Shown one piece after another: positions 44,681-54,241 of a DNA stretch of 64,000 nucleotides. The notes under the pieces were generated by a model. That model did not search any database, had not been told where the DNA came from, and saw only the letters and a program-made list of their open reading frames with translations. Source of the stretch: CAWIUB01 sp963839995 (GTDB taxonomy: Bacteria; Actinomycetota; Actinomycetes; Mycobacteriales; Jatrophihabitantaceae); assembly GCA_963839995.1 (NCBI GenBank), contig CAWIXH010000001.1, positions 558,001 to 622,000 of the forward strand. The letters are read 5' to 3'. The position numbers and the translations under genes were made by a program. Position 1 is the stretch's first letter. Each line of letters opens with the position of its first letter.

Positions 44681-44865
44681 GTCGAATCCTCGGCAGCATG
44701 CGTCGCATCGACGACAAGCGTGGCGCGGTGCGCATGGAGGACGTCTACGACACCGATATCGCCGATCTCTGGTCGGCCATCACCGAGCCGGACCGCCTGG
44801 CCCGCTGGATCGCCACCGTCGAGGGCGACCTGCGGGTCGGGGGCACCGTGCAGACGCAAGCACCT
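44677..44865 (+). pseudogene. SRPBCC protein, N-terminal fragment
   Basis: MSRILGSMRRIDDKRGAVRM then DLWSAITEPDRLARWIA is the start of an AHSA1-like protein coupled to the ArsR gene. After VEGDLRVGGTVQT (44855) the sequence switches to an unrelated frame and protein. About 90 residues of the domain are lost. Confidence 0.8.
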
Positions 44866-45235
44866 GCATCCCCCGCACGACACCTTCCCGGGCGAGGTGT
44901 TCTTGCGTCTCGCGGGCGAGGCGCTCGAGCAGGCCGAAGCCGGACGCGACAACCCAGTCGCCTACGAGGGGTTGCTGGACCGGTGCCTGGTCGAGCATCG
45001 ATTCATGGGACGCGAGAATCGCAAGATCCAGTTCGCGATCCTGGCAGGCGCCGCGGCTCGCGGAGGCATCGAGCCGGACCTGCTAGACGAGGTCATCTGG
45101 TGGCAGACCGACGACTTCTGGTTCTACGCCCTGGCGGCCGCCGTGGCGGCCGTGATCCGGGCCTGCGCCGAGCGGACCGGCCAACCCATGTCAGCCGTCA
45201 CCGACCGGCTCGCGGCCCGCACCTTGCACACCTGA
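44866..45235 (+). pseudogene. C-terminal fragment of an unknown protein
   Basis: The frame reads HDTFPGEVFLRLAGEALEQA, then DNPVAYEGLLDRCLVEHRFM and DEVIWWQTDDFWFYALAAAV, ending AARTLHT. It looks like a real soluble protein's C-terminal 120 residues, and I believe similar actinomycete hypothetical proteins exist. It has no start and is in a different frame from the SRPBCC fragment it abuts. Confidence 0.6.
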
Positions 45236-45331
45236 CTAATCAGCGCAGCCGCCGTCGTGTCACCGGCTCCGGAGCCGGATGCCTAGGCAAGACGGCCTGC
45301 CTCTGGTCGGCGTGCAGCTCGGCGGCCTACC

Positions 45332-46192
45332 CTACGCGGTGAGGTCCTTGTTCTCGGGGACGAACTGGCTGGCTGTGAAGCTCGCGCCCTGCGGGTCGTT
45401 GATCACTGCGACTTTGGCCCAAGGGGCGTCCATGGGGCCGCTGACGACGTGGCCGCCGAGCTCGCGCGCCTTGGCTGCGACCGCGGCGGCGTCGTCGACG
45501 GCGAAGGTCACGCCCCAGTGCGCCGCGGTGTCGGAGTCGCCGTCGGCGCTCGGATTCAGCGCGGCGACGACGTCGATGAATCCCTCGGGTGCACCCATCT
45601 GCGCCATCTGCTCGCGCAGGCCGGGGGTCTTCTGTTCGAGGTGATCGCCGTAGCCGGGCAGAGTCCACATGACACCGGCGGGGATGGCCAGCGTCTTCCA
45701 CCCGAACACGGCGCCGTAAAACGCCTCAGCAGCGGCGCGGTCTCGGGTGGTGAGGGTGTTGAAGTTCAGGCAGCCGTGTTCGTTGACGACCGTCGCCCCT
45801 GTGTGGCTGCGCGGTTGCCAGATGCAGAACGCGGCGCCTTCCGGATCGGTCAGGACGGCCATTCGCCCTGCGTCCATGACGTCGAAGGGCGCCGTTGCTA
45901 CTCCGCCGCCAGCAGCACCGGCTTTCGCCGCCGTCTCCTCCGCGTTGTCGACCCAGATGTAGGTGTTCCACATCGCCGCGGGTGGCGCGCCGTCGAGGAC
46001 GGACCCGATCGCTGCCACATCGCCGCCTCGGATGCGGGCCATGAAGTACTTGCCCGGCGACCCGGGCGGCATGGCGTCCTCGAACGCCCAGCCGAATAGG
46101 CCGCCGTAGAAGGAGCACGCCGCGTCAGGGTCGGGTTGGCTGGTATCGATCCAGCAGGGAACTCCGGGGATGTACCCGTCTCGCTCGGCCAT
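45332..46192 (-). CDS. Two-domain VOC (glyoxalase/bleomycin-resistance fold) protein
   Basis: This 286-residue protein consists of two VOC repeats. Domain 1 opens PGVPCWIDTSQPDPDAACSF and YGGLFGWAFED; domain 2 opens CLNFNTLTTRDRAAAEAFYG and AVFGWKTL. Each ends in a strand of the DPEGAAFCIWQ or DPQGASFTASQF type. Many members bind a metal and small molecules; the substrate is unknown. Full length and intact, with GAGACGATC before the ATG. Confidence 0.92.
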   Translation of the reverse strand: MAERDGYIPGVPCWIDTSQPDPDAACSFYGGLFGWAFEDAMPPGSPGKYFMARIRGGDVAAIGSVLDGAPPAAMWNTYIWVDNAEETAAKAGAAGGGVATAPFDVMDAGRMAVLTDPEGAAFCIWQPRSHTGATVVNEHGCLNFNTLTTRDRAAAEAFYGAVFGWKTLAIPAGVMWTLPGYGDHLEQKTPGLREQMAQMGAPEGFIDVVAALNPSADGDSDTAAHWGVTFAVDDAAAVAAKARELGGHVVSGPMDAPWAKVAVINDPQGASFTASQFVPENKDLTA

Positions 46193-46882
46193 GATCGTCT
46201 CCCATCCGTCCGGTCTCGTGTCAGCGAAGCGTACGAAACACCACCGACAACGCGGCGACAGAACCTGGGGGCACGAGGCTCACGCCGTTCGCCGCGCGGG
46301 TACCTGGCTGCTGCAGTAGAACGTCGCCAGCCTCCGGCCAGCGCGCCTTCGGCGGTGAGCTCTTGCTCCACGCCGCATCGTCGGCGATCTACACCCGAAC
46401 TCGCGCTCGCAGAAGCTCGGGCTCAGCTCGGTCCCAAGCCCGTGAACACGGCTGACCGAGGTGTTCGAGCAGACCGGCCGCGCCGAGTCGGCGCTAGGCG
46501 CGGCACCGGAGATCAGAATCGGGCTGAGGTCGAGTTCGTCAGCTGGGGATCATGATGCGGCCAGCCGCATGTTCATGCCTTTGGCGCGACGATGAGTTCC
46601 GCCGTGCTGGTGCGTCTGCCCTGCAAGCAACGAGCCCGACCACGAGGTGCACGCCATGGGAATTGGTCCGCTAGAGGGCTAAGTCCTCTAGAGCATGTGG
46701 ACAAGTTGTCTGAGGCCTGATCGGCGCCCTGATCGAGACCGGCGCGCAGCCCCGGCCGAGCCCAGCTTGAGGTCCGGAAAGCGGTCGTTTGCCGTCACCG
46801 AGCCCGGGCGGCCGTGGTTGCTGTGTCGCTGGCTCCCGACCGCCGTCGACCGGCCTGGTCGCCGCGGCGATACTCTGTCTGC
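46193..46882. other. No supported gene
   Basis: A TCGGCGATC word occurs at 46381. I see no conserved frame. Confidence 0.45.
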
Positions 46883-47131
46883 ATGAGTACGCCGGACGCG
46901 GCCGACGAGTGGGATCTCACCGTTCCCGTTGACGAGGCGGAGCTGCTGGCCGAGTTGCGTCGGCATGGGGTCTACCCGGGCCAGCGGGTGCATATGCGTG
47001 TCGTTCACGAGCAGCACGACGCCGGTGGTGGCGTGGAGTTTCGCGGATCACTGGCCGGCTTCCCGGAGCCGACCTGGGAGGACTTCGCGCACGCGAGTGC
47101 GGCAGCTCGCGGCGACTTCACCGTCACGTGA
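46883..47131 (+). CDS. Putative antitoxin of PIN toxin pair
   Basis: This 82-residue acidic protein (MSTPDAADEWDLTVPVDEAE, LRRHGVYPGQRVHMRVVHEQ) precedes a PIN-domain gene with a GTGA overlap at 47128. The position matches type II antitoxins, and the small beta-rich N-terminus followed by an acidic helix fits an AbrB- or Phd-like role, but I cannot name the family. The ATG at 46883 is the first start. Confidence 0.65.
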   Translation: MSTPDAADEWDLTVPVDEAELLAELRRHGVYPGQRVHMRVVHEQHDAGGGVEFRGSLAGFPEPTWEDFAHASAAARGDFTVT

Positions 47132-47519
47132 GAGTCCTCGCCGACTCGCACGCGTTGGTTTGGTACGGACACGACTCCCCTAAACTGTCCCAGCGGGCCC
47201 GCGCCGCACTCGGCGACGCCATCGCCACAGACGGCCTGGTGATCTCAGTCGTGTCCCTGGTCGAGCTGTGGTACGTCACCCAAACCACGCACGGCGTGAG
47301 CATCGAAGAACTGGCCGTCCTGCGGCGACATGTGACGAACGCACCGACGATGCACATCCACCCGATCGACGAGCCTGTGGCGGATGCTTTCACCAAGATC
47401 GACCGCGCGGCGATACGCGACCCATGGGATCGCTTCATCATCGCCAGGTGCTCAGCCTTCCGCTCGTTACCCGTGACGACCTCATCCACGAATCGGGCCT
47501 GGTCGACACGATCTGGTAA
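47128..47519 (+). pseudogene. vapC-like: PIN-domain toxin, frameshifted near C-terminus
   Basis: The protein begins (V)RVLADSHALVWYGHDSPKLS with the first PIN Asp, then VISVVSLVELWYV (Glu) and AIRDPWDRFIIA (Asp). About one base is lost near 47450; the proper C-terminus (LSLPLVTRDDLIHESGLVDT, last Asp) continues in the next frame to 47519. Without it the active site is incomplete. Confidence 0.8.
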
Positions 47520-47639
47520 CACTCGCCCCAGCAGGTGCGCTCGGCGCTCGGCGCCGCACGCAGTCAGCGACACACCCCTTCGGGCACCAGCTTCGGCAGC
47601 GATGCCGACGCGGCGCGTTCACGGTCTCGCCACTCGGCA

Positions 47640-48194
47640 GCGTTGGAACGCTTCATGCAGCGTGTCGCCCGCCGCGCCGGCCTAGACAAGAAGATCGGCA
47701 CGCTACCCGTGCGGCATGCTTTCATCCCCGCCGCCCTCGACGCGTTCTCCGTGATCGAGCTCGGCAGTCGCTACGTCCACATCCTGACGAACCCTGACGG
47801 CCCGTGGACCACCCAGCAAGCCCGCAATCTCCTCGCTGACCTCGGCGATCGAGCCGGACGGTTCCTGTTCCTCGTACGGGATCGAGCCGACCAGTTCACC
47901 AACTCATTCGACATGGTCCTCGCCGACTCGGGCGTCAACGTCGTCAAGATCCCACCGCGATGCCCGCAAGCGCACTGCTACGCCGAACGGTTCGTACGAA
48001 CGGTCACAGCCGAACTCACCGACCGGATGCGGATCGTTGGCCAGCGACATCTTCCTCTGCTCCTCGACGAATATGTCCGGCACTACAACACCCAACGACC
48101 CCACCGCGGCCGGCAACGCTGCCCGCCAAAGCCCGAGGACCCCATACACGACCACCGGCGCGCATCGTGCGGCGACCGATCCTCGGCGGCCTAA
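47640..48194 (+). pseudogene. Integrase-core transposase fragment (IS3/IS481-like)
   Basis: The frame reads FSVIELGSRYVHILTNPDGP, WTTQQARNLLADLGDRAGRF, then VRDRADQFTNSFDMVLADSG and a C-terminal CYAERFVRTVTAELTDRM and HYNTQRPHRG. It is the C-terminal half of an rve transposase. The N-terminal half is missing, and the last residues (ILGGLINEYQRA) are in another frame from about 48110. No terminal repeats are visible. Confidence 0.8.
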
Positions 48195-48405
48195 TCAACG
48201 AATACCAACGAGCCGTCCAAGCCATAGACCGTCACCGGCCGAGTATTGGAACCCCACACGATGTGGCGTGGCCGCTGGGCGTGTGGCCGTATCGGAGGTG
48301 ACCAACGCTCTCGTCGGCGACGTTGACGGCAGCGCCCTCTAGGGATCGGCGAGGATCCGTGACACAATCCTGCGACGCGCGGAGCGTGACCGGGGGGTTG
48401 GCGCA

Positions 48406-49837
48406 GTGACAGAGCATGGTTGGCGGTTCAACCCGCCCCCAGGGTGGCCGCCGCTGCCACCGGGCTGGCAACCCCCTGAGGGCTGGACCCCGAACCCCAG
48501 CTGGGCTGCGGCGCCCGAGGGCTGGTCGTTCTGGATTCCCGACGGCCAGCCGACCCAGGTCCTTGAGCCACTGCCACGTCACGCCACGGGCAACCGGACC
48601 CACGCTGTGCGGTGGGTCCTTGGCGGCGTGGCGGGGGTGGCGCTGCTCGGCGGCGCGCTCGCCGGATGGGCGAGCCTGCTCGTCGTCGCCGGACTCCTGA
48701 CCGTTATCGTCGCGGTGGTCGCGCTGGTACGCGGCGCGCTCCCGTGGCTGCGGTTGAAGAACCGGGCGGCGGCAAGCGTCGTGGGCGGTGTCGGGCTCGC
48801 CGTGCTGATCATCGGCTGCACCCTTGCCCCCGCCCAGTCCAGCAACACCGCCTCACCTGCCCGGTCATCAGCGGCAACCCCCACGGCAGCCGCGAGTACC
48901 CCGCCCACACCGTCCTTGAGTCCTTCGCCGTCTCCGAGTTCGGCCGCGATCGCACCCGTCGGGTCCGCGTTGGCCATCGTCGCGGTGCTGCCAGTGAAGG
49001 GACGCAGCCCAAAGGCCGGATACAGCCGTGACGCGTTCGGTCCCGCCTGGGCGGACCTGAACCACAACGGCTGCGACACCCGCAACGACATGCTCCGCCG
49101 TGACCTCAACCCGGTCACCGTGACCGCGGCGACCAGAGGCTGCGTCGTCACCACCGGTGTGCTCGCCGACCCGTACACCGCCACGACCATCCGCTTCCTC
49201 CGCGGCGACGCGACCAGCCGCCAAGTCGAGGTTGACCACGTCGTCGCCCTCGCCGACGCCTGGCAGACCGGCGCCCAACACTGGACCACCGCGCAGCGTG
49301 AGGCATTCGGCCAACGACCCGCTCGAACTGCTCGCCGTCGACGGAGCCACCAACGACGCCAAGGGCGACGGCGACGCCGCGACCTGGCTGCCACCGAACA
49401 AGGCGTTCCGCTGCGCCTACGTCGCCCGGCAGGTCAGCATCAAGCACAAGTACCGACTGTGGGTCACCGCGGCTGAACAGGCCGCCATGCGCCGCGTGCT
49501 CGCCACCTGCCCGACCCAGCCCCTCGTCACCGCAGCCGCCGCGACCAAACCCGCAGCGGCAACCGCGTCGACGATCGCGCCACCCCCGCGCGTCACCGCC
49601 GAAGCTGCGCCCCCGGCCGCGCCCGGCACCACCAAAGCCGCGCCGCCTCCGGTGCCCGTCACCTCGCCCGCCGCCGACTGCACCCCCGGCTACGACCCGT
49701 GCATCCCCCCAGGCCCCGACGTCGACTGCGCCGGTGGGTCCGGCGACGGCCCCCGCTACGTCCAAGGGCCAATACGCGTCACCGGAAGCGACCCCTACGG
49801 CCTCGACCGGGACCACGACGGCATCGGCTGCGAATAG
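48406..49837 (+). pseudogene. Membrane-anchored HNH-type nuclease with Excalibur domain, frameshifted
   Basis: The N-terminal 60 residues are Pro/Trp-rich (FNPPPGWPPLPPGWQPPEGW). Two hydrophobic helices (about 66-130) and a Ser/Thr/Pro linker follow. The DUF1524/HNH-like domain has GYSRDAFGPAWADLNHNGCD TRN, then VEVDHVVALADAWQTGA, and, after a one-base insertion near 49305, NDPLELLAVDGATNDAKG. The C-terminus (DCTPGYDPCIPPGPDVDC, DRDHDGIGCE) is an Excalibur calcium-binding motif. Secreted HNH proteins of this type probably degrade DNA at the cell surface. Apart from the single indel the gene is complete. Confidence 0.82.
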
Positions 49838-50323
49838 TCGCGGCAGCACAAACGCGAAGTCGCGGCTTCAACGTCAACTTGGAATTCAGGATTTGCGTAC
49901 GACTCGGATTGAGCTGGATTCTCACGCGGGTCTGGATCGAGCGTTGCCAGGTGGGCTGTCACCCCGCCATGGCTGGGAAAGGGCTACAAGGATCAATGCG
50001 GATGTTCACCGCCAGTCGAAAACCTTGTAGCACTCCTCCAGTGGCGGCTACGTTCGCAGCACGCGCAAGTCGGGGACTGCCCCGCGCAGGAAACCGTCTG
50101 ATTGAGACTGGCAGCGCGACGTTGCGCCTGGTCGTAGCGTCCGATGGGTGGTGCGGCGAGTTGGCTCGCGAACCGTCTGCCGACCTCGGGTTTGGCTTGA
50201 GATCGAGGCGCCAACTCGTCGTTCCCTGACCGCGGTGTGGCTCGAAAGACGCGCGAACTCGAGTCGGTCCGAAATCAGACATGCCCACCGCGGCCGTCAT
50301 TGCGTATGTCGAAGGAGGTCGCG
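49838..50323. other. IS110 5' flank; no gene
   Basis: No coding frame is supported. The region directly upstream of the IS110 gene should contain the element's end and, by family knowledge, a non-coding RNA; I cannot delimit either. Confidence 0.35.
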
Positions 50324-51370
50324 ATGGCCGGCATCATCATCGGTATCGACCCGCACAAGGGATCGCACACGGCGGTCGCTGTGGACGCCACGGAGGCCCT
50401 GCTGGGCAGGGTGAAGGTCCGCGCCAGCGTCGAGCAGGTCCGCCTGCTGCGCAGTTGGGCGCAGCACTGGCCAGAGCGCACGTGGGCGATCGAAGGCAGC
50501 CACGGACTGGGCCATCTGCTCGCGCAACAGCTACTCGCTCTCGGCGAGGACGTCGTCGACGTGCAACCGAAGCTCGCTGCCCGCGTGCGGTTGCTCAACA
50601 CCGGCAAGGTCAACAAGAACGACCCCAACGACGCGCGGTCGGTAGCCGTCGCGGCCCTGCGCTCCCCGACGCACGACCGATCGTCCGCGACGACGACACG
50701 GCCGTGCTCAAGCTGTGGGCGCACCGCCACCGCGAGATCAGCCGCCGGCGCAACCGCGCCGTCTGCCAACTCCACTCACTGCTGTGCGACCTCGTACCCG
50801 GCGGGTTCGCCGGCGAGATCACCGTCGGGCTCGCCACCGCAGCGCTCGGGGACATCACGCCTCACGGCGTTGCCGACGAAGCAAGAATGCAGTTGGCACA
50901 GGACTTGCTCGACGAGATCCACCAACTCGACGAACAACGCCGCGCCGTGAAAAAGCACCTCACCAAGCTGGTCGCCGCGTCGAAGACGACCGTCACCGAC
51001 GTCTACGGCGTCGGCCCTGTCGTCGCCGCAACAGTGCTCGGCTATGTCGGCGACGTCCGCCGCTTTGCCAGCAAGGACGCCTTCGCCACGTACAACGCGA
51101 CCGCGCCGATCGAGGCGTCGTCGGGCAACCGGAACGTGCACCGCCTGTCACTGCGGGGGAACCGGCGGATGAACCACGCGATCCACATGGCCGCCGTGAC
51201 CCAGATCCGCTACCCCACCACGGAGGGCCGCGCCTACTACGACCGCAAGATCGCCGAAGGGATGCAACACCGCTCCGCACTGCGCGCGCTGAAGCGCAGG
51301 ATCAGCGACGCCATCTACCGGCGACTGCTCAAGGACGCGAACAAGCAACACCCGCAGGCAGGTAACGGTC
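50324..51370 (+). pseudogene. IS110-family transposase, frameshifted
   Basis: MAGIIIGIDPHKGSHTAVAV starts after GGAGG, with the first DEDD Asp. TWAIEGSHGLGHLLAQQLLA supplies the Glu, and NKNDPNDARSVAVAAL the later Asps. A frameshift near 50675 moves the remainder (VRDDDTAVLKLWAHRHREIS onward) to another frame. That part includes the Tnp_20 region (TTVTDVYGVGPVVAATVLGY) and the catalytic Ser segment (APIEASSGNRNVHRLSLRGN). Recognisable homology ends with YRRLLKDA near 51345. It is a different subgroup from the IS110 at 38822-41539. Confidence 0.9.
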
Positions 51371-51858
51371 CGGGAGGGCAATCGGGGAACGACTCTGTCT
51401 CCAGCGTGGCCGGCTCACACCCCGCAGCACCGGATCTTCGGACAAGCCACTCCCGGACCAGGACTCAGCCTACGACCGCGATGAAGAAGACGGACCTGAC
51501 ACCACTGCCGGTTCCTCGCAGGCGCCAAACCGGCCGGAGCGCAGCCGGTGTCAAGATGCAGCGCCCGCAGCCCGCGTCCTTTGCGGGCGAGGACGAACGA
51601 TCTTGACGCCAGCGAGCACCGGCCCACACTCAAGCGCGCAAGAGCCGGCGAGAACCCTTGACACAAAGAGGTCTCTGATCTGCGCGCCGAAGGGATACGG
51701 GTCGCCGTAAGCAGATCAATCCATAGTGACCGCCAGGTCGTCCGGACAGATACACCAGTCGCAAGGCCACAAGCCCGAGATCATGCCGCACCAGCGCCGG
51801 AAGCGAACCCGCCGGTCAGACACGCCGACGACCTCCCCGGCACCTACAGGCTGCCGTC
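51371..51858. other. IS110 3' flank; contains structured repeat
   Basis: No gene is supported. The GTCAAG...CTTGAC unit is at 51550-51620. Confidence 0.45.
51550..51620. repeat. GTCAAG...CTTGAC structured repeat, copy 2
   Basis: GTCAAGAT and ATCTTGAC bound AGCGCCCGCAGCCCGCG...GCGGGCGAGGACG, and ACGCCAGCGAGCACCGG follows. This aligns with 38464-38535. An internal hairpin (CCCGC..GCGGG) is longer here than in copy 1. Confidence 0.7.
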
Positions 51859-52567
51859 TTACAGGTCGGTGAGCTTCGCGCCGGCTCGTCCTGGGTCAGC
51901 CTTGTCCTGGAACACCTGCAGCAGCGCCGTGGCCTCCGCGCGATCCACGCAAGTGGAGGAGTTCCACGCCTCGATCCGCAGCTGATCGTCCAGCGGCTTG
52001 CCGATCACCTCGAGGATCGTTTCCTTGGCTGAGCGCACCGCGCGCTGAGAGTTCCTCAGTATCTGCCGAGCCAGCAGCTCGGTCTCCTCCAGCAGTCGAT
52101 CGTCCGGCACCACTGTCGTTACCAGGTTGCATTGCACAGCCCGCTGGGCATCGATCGAACGAGCCCAGCATGGCCCGGTCTGACGCCACGCGCAGATCGC
52201 ATGCCAGGGCCAACTCGAGGCCGCCCGCCAGAGCCCAGCCATTCACCGCGGCGATCACCGGCTTGTGGATCTCGTGCAGGCCCCGGGTCAGCCCACCCAA
52301 GCCCAGGTTAACGATCTCGCGCACCCTGCTCGGAGTCGCGTCGACACAGTTCGCTGGCACGTAGCTGCGCAGATCGGCACCCGCGCAGAACGCGTCGCCG
52401 GCCCCCGACAGGATCGCCACGTCGACGTCGACGTCATCACGGAAATCCCGCCAGATACGACACAGCTCGTCATGCATCTCGGGATCGATCGCGTTCTTGG
52501 CCTCCGGTCGATTCAACGTGACGAACGCGATCCGGTCTCGCTTGTCATACAGAACTGTCCCGAGCAC
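51859..52567 (-). pseudogene. Enoyl-CoA hydratase/isomerase with internal deletion
   Basis: The GTG at 52567 follows GGAGGTGAC. The protein has the crotonase marks FVTLNRPEAKNAID, LSGAGDAFCAGADLRSY (first oxyanion-hole block) and VNGWALAGGLELALACDLRV (second). After RAMLGSFD the sequence jumps to IDAQRAVQCNLVTTVVPDDR in another frame. About 30 residues that normally include the catalytic-Glu loop are missing. The join lies at GATCGAT, suggesting deletion between short repeats. The C-terminus (AKETILEVIGKPLDDQLRIE) is intact. Confidence 0.88.
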
Positions 52568-52752
52568 GTCACCTCCACGAACAGTTGACCGGATGCTGTC
52601 ACCACGCCGCGCCCGACCGTGCAGAAAAACCTGCCCGTTCGATACCCCGCAGCGACCGGCAAGCACAGGACCGCGCACACCCGCACAAGCTCACGGACAG
52701 AGCCGCGCCGCCACCTCCTCGTACCTGTAACCAGGTGTGCCGAAACACGGCT

Positions 52753-53085
52753 TCACCACCGCGCCCGGTGTCTACCTGACAGATCGTCGATCTCCGGAAG
52801 GTCGTGGAAAAGGCGCGGCAGGTAGTTGGGCGTCGACGGCTCCGGCAGCTCACCGGTCCGCTGCCACACCTCCAGCGCCTCCATGAACCCGCCAGTGCTG
52901 CCGTAGTAGCGCCCACCGATGAAGGTCGCCACCGCCGCCAGCGTGGCGATGACAGGGGGCGGCTCGTCGAAGTCCATCAGCACGCGCAGCGCGTCACCGC
53001 GAGCGCCGCCAGCGCGCAGCACCTGCACTGCAAGGTCCACATTCGGGTCATCCCGCGGGCTTAGCGGGTTGACCGAGTCGGCCAC
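52753..53085 (-). CDS. Hypothetical protein
   Basis: The GTG at 53085 follows GGGGAGA by nine bases. The product (MADSVNPLSPRDDPNVDLAV, LMDFDEPPPVIATLAAVATF, GRYYGSTGGFMEALEVWQRT) looks like a real small helical protein of about 110 residues. I do not recognise it. The last residues (SGRHRARW) may be beyond a junction, so the C-terminus could be truncated. Confidence 0.55.
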   Translation of the reverse strand: MADSVNPLSPRDDPNVDLAVQVLRAGGARGDALRVLMDFDEPPPVIATLAAVATFIGGRYYGSTGGFMEALEVWQRTGELPEPSTPNYLPRLFHDLPEIDDLSGRHRARW

Positions 53086-53629
53086 GAGAATCTCCCCAGG
53101 TAGAGGGTGGGCATCACGCCACGTCGCCTTTCCGCTGTCCTCAACTCCCTTTGATTGAGTGCGTTCCTGCGAGTCGTACCCGTGCCGTACCGGAGGCGCG
53201 TCTCCTGACGCGTTAGGTAACGCCGTGCTTCATCCGCTGCGGCCTTCAGCGGGTCATGGCCCGACGTCGGGTGATCTGTCCGCGGTGTCGGGCAGGGCTG
53301 CGACGCTCCGCCAGGTCGGCGTGGGAATCCGGCGGCACGGCGCCTACCCTGCCCTACCGGCGATCTGACGCCCGCCGTGGCCGGACAGGGCGCCGCCCAG
53401 GGCTCCTCCGGCACCTCGGGCGGGGCGGGAGTCTCGTCCTGCCGCGGGAGGGATGCCGCAGGACGAGACTCAGCTGCTGGTGTACGCCGCGACCCGTGGG
53501 CTGGCCGTAATGGGCCGGGAGCGCCAGTGGTCATCATCGCCTCAGAACGCGTTTCTCGCGGGTAACCCGCGCCGACTAGCGAGATCTCCGCGCATCGTGG
53601 CGATGTCGTACGGGCGTTCGTCCGGGCGC
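53086..53629. other. No supported gene
   Basis: A short plus-strand run near 53256, MARRRVICPRCRAGLRRSAR, resembles a zinc-ribbon start but has no continuation. Nothing else is evident. Confidence 0.45.
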
Positions 53630-54217
53630 TCACGGTTGCGCGGCTCGGGCGGCCGCTTGAGCCGCCGCCGGATCTGCCCGGCCGTACTCGGCGGTGACGT
53701 GGTCGAGCAGGCCCTTCAGGAACTGCTCGACCTGAACCTGTGTGGAGTCGCGAAGAACTCGCAGATACACCGTTTGCCGTTCCAGCTCATCGTGCCGCAA
53801 GGCCGCCGTTTCGGAAGCCTCGGACGCCAGCCGATGCGCCTCGTCGACGATGATCTTCGCCCGCTGCCGGGCCTGTTCGTGCATCGACCGCGCCTCGGAC
53901 ATGATCCGCCCGCTGTACTCGTCAGCGTTCTTGACGGTGCTGTCCGCGGTCTGCTGCGCGGTGGTGAGGATGCTCACCGACTGCAGGACGATGTTCTCGT
54001 CGCGGCGCTGCGGATCGGCCAGTTTCGTGTTCTCCTCCTCGAGCTCCCGGATCCTGTTGGCCAGCGCCTGAACCTGCGCCGAGCAGCGATCGATGAACGC
54101 ATCGACCTCGTCCTCGTCGTACCCCTTGCCGAGGCCCCTGGTCTCGTGGAAAGTGACCGCCTGAAGGTCGGCTGCGGTGAGCCGTCCGTTCTCGCCACCG
54201 AACGTCAACCCCGTCAT
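53630..54217 (-). CDS. DivIVA-domain coiled-coil protein
   Basis: This 195-residue protein begins with a DivIVA N-domain (LTAADLQAVTFHETRGLGKG, YDEDEVDAFIDRC) and continues as a long coiled coil (LANRIRELEEENTKLADPQR then DEYSGRIMSEARSMHEQARQ). It ends in an Ala-rich tail. DivIVA proteins recruit partners to curved membrane at poles. It is the third gene of the hemoglobin operon, 24 bases after the flavohemoglobin gene, an unusual partnership that may localise the NO-detoxifying proteins; that is inference. Confidence 0.9.
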   Translation of the reverse strand: MTGLTFGGENGRLTAADLQAVTFHETRGLGKGYDEDEVDAFIDRCSAQVQALANRIRELEEENTKLADPQRRDENIVLQSVSILTTAQQTADSTVKNADEYSGRIMSEARSMHEQARQRAKIIVDEAHRLASEASETAALRHDELERQTVYLRVLRDSTQVQVEQFLKGLLDHVTAEYGRADPAAAQAAARAAQP

Positions 54218-54241
54218 CAGCGATCTCCTCCTGTGGCCGGG

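Noticed and set aside
53256..53380. Small zinc-ribbon protein (ICPRCRAGLRRSAR)
   Set aside because: There is a single CPxC pair with no second pair, no ribosome site and no conserved continuation.
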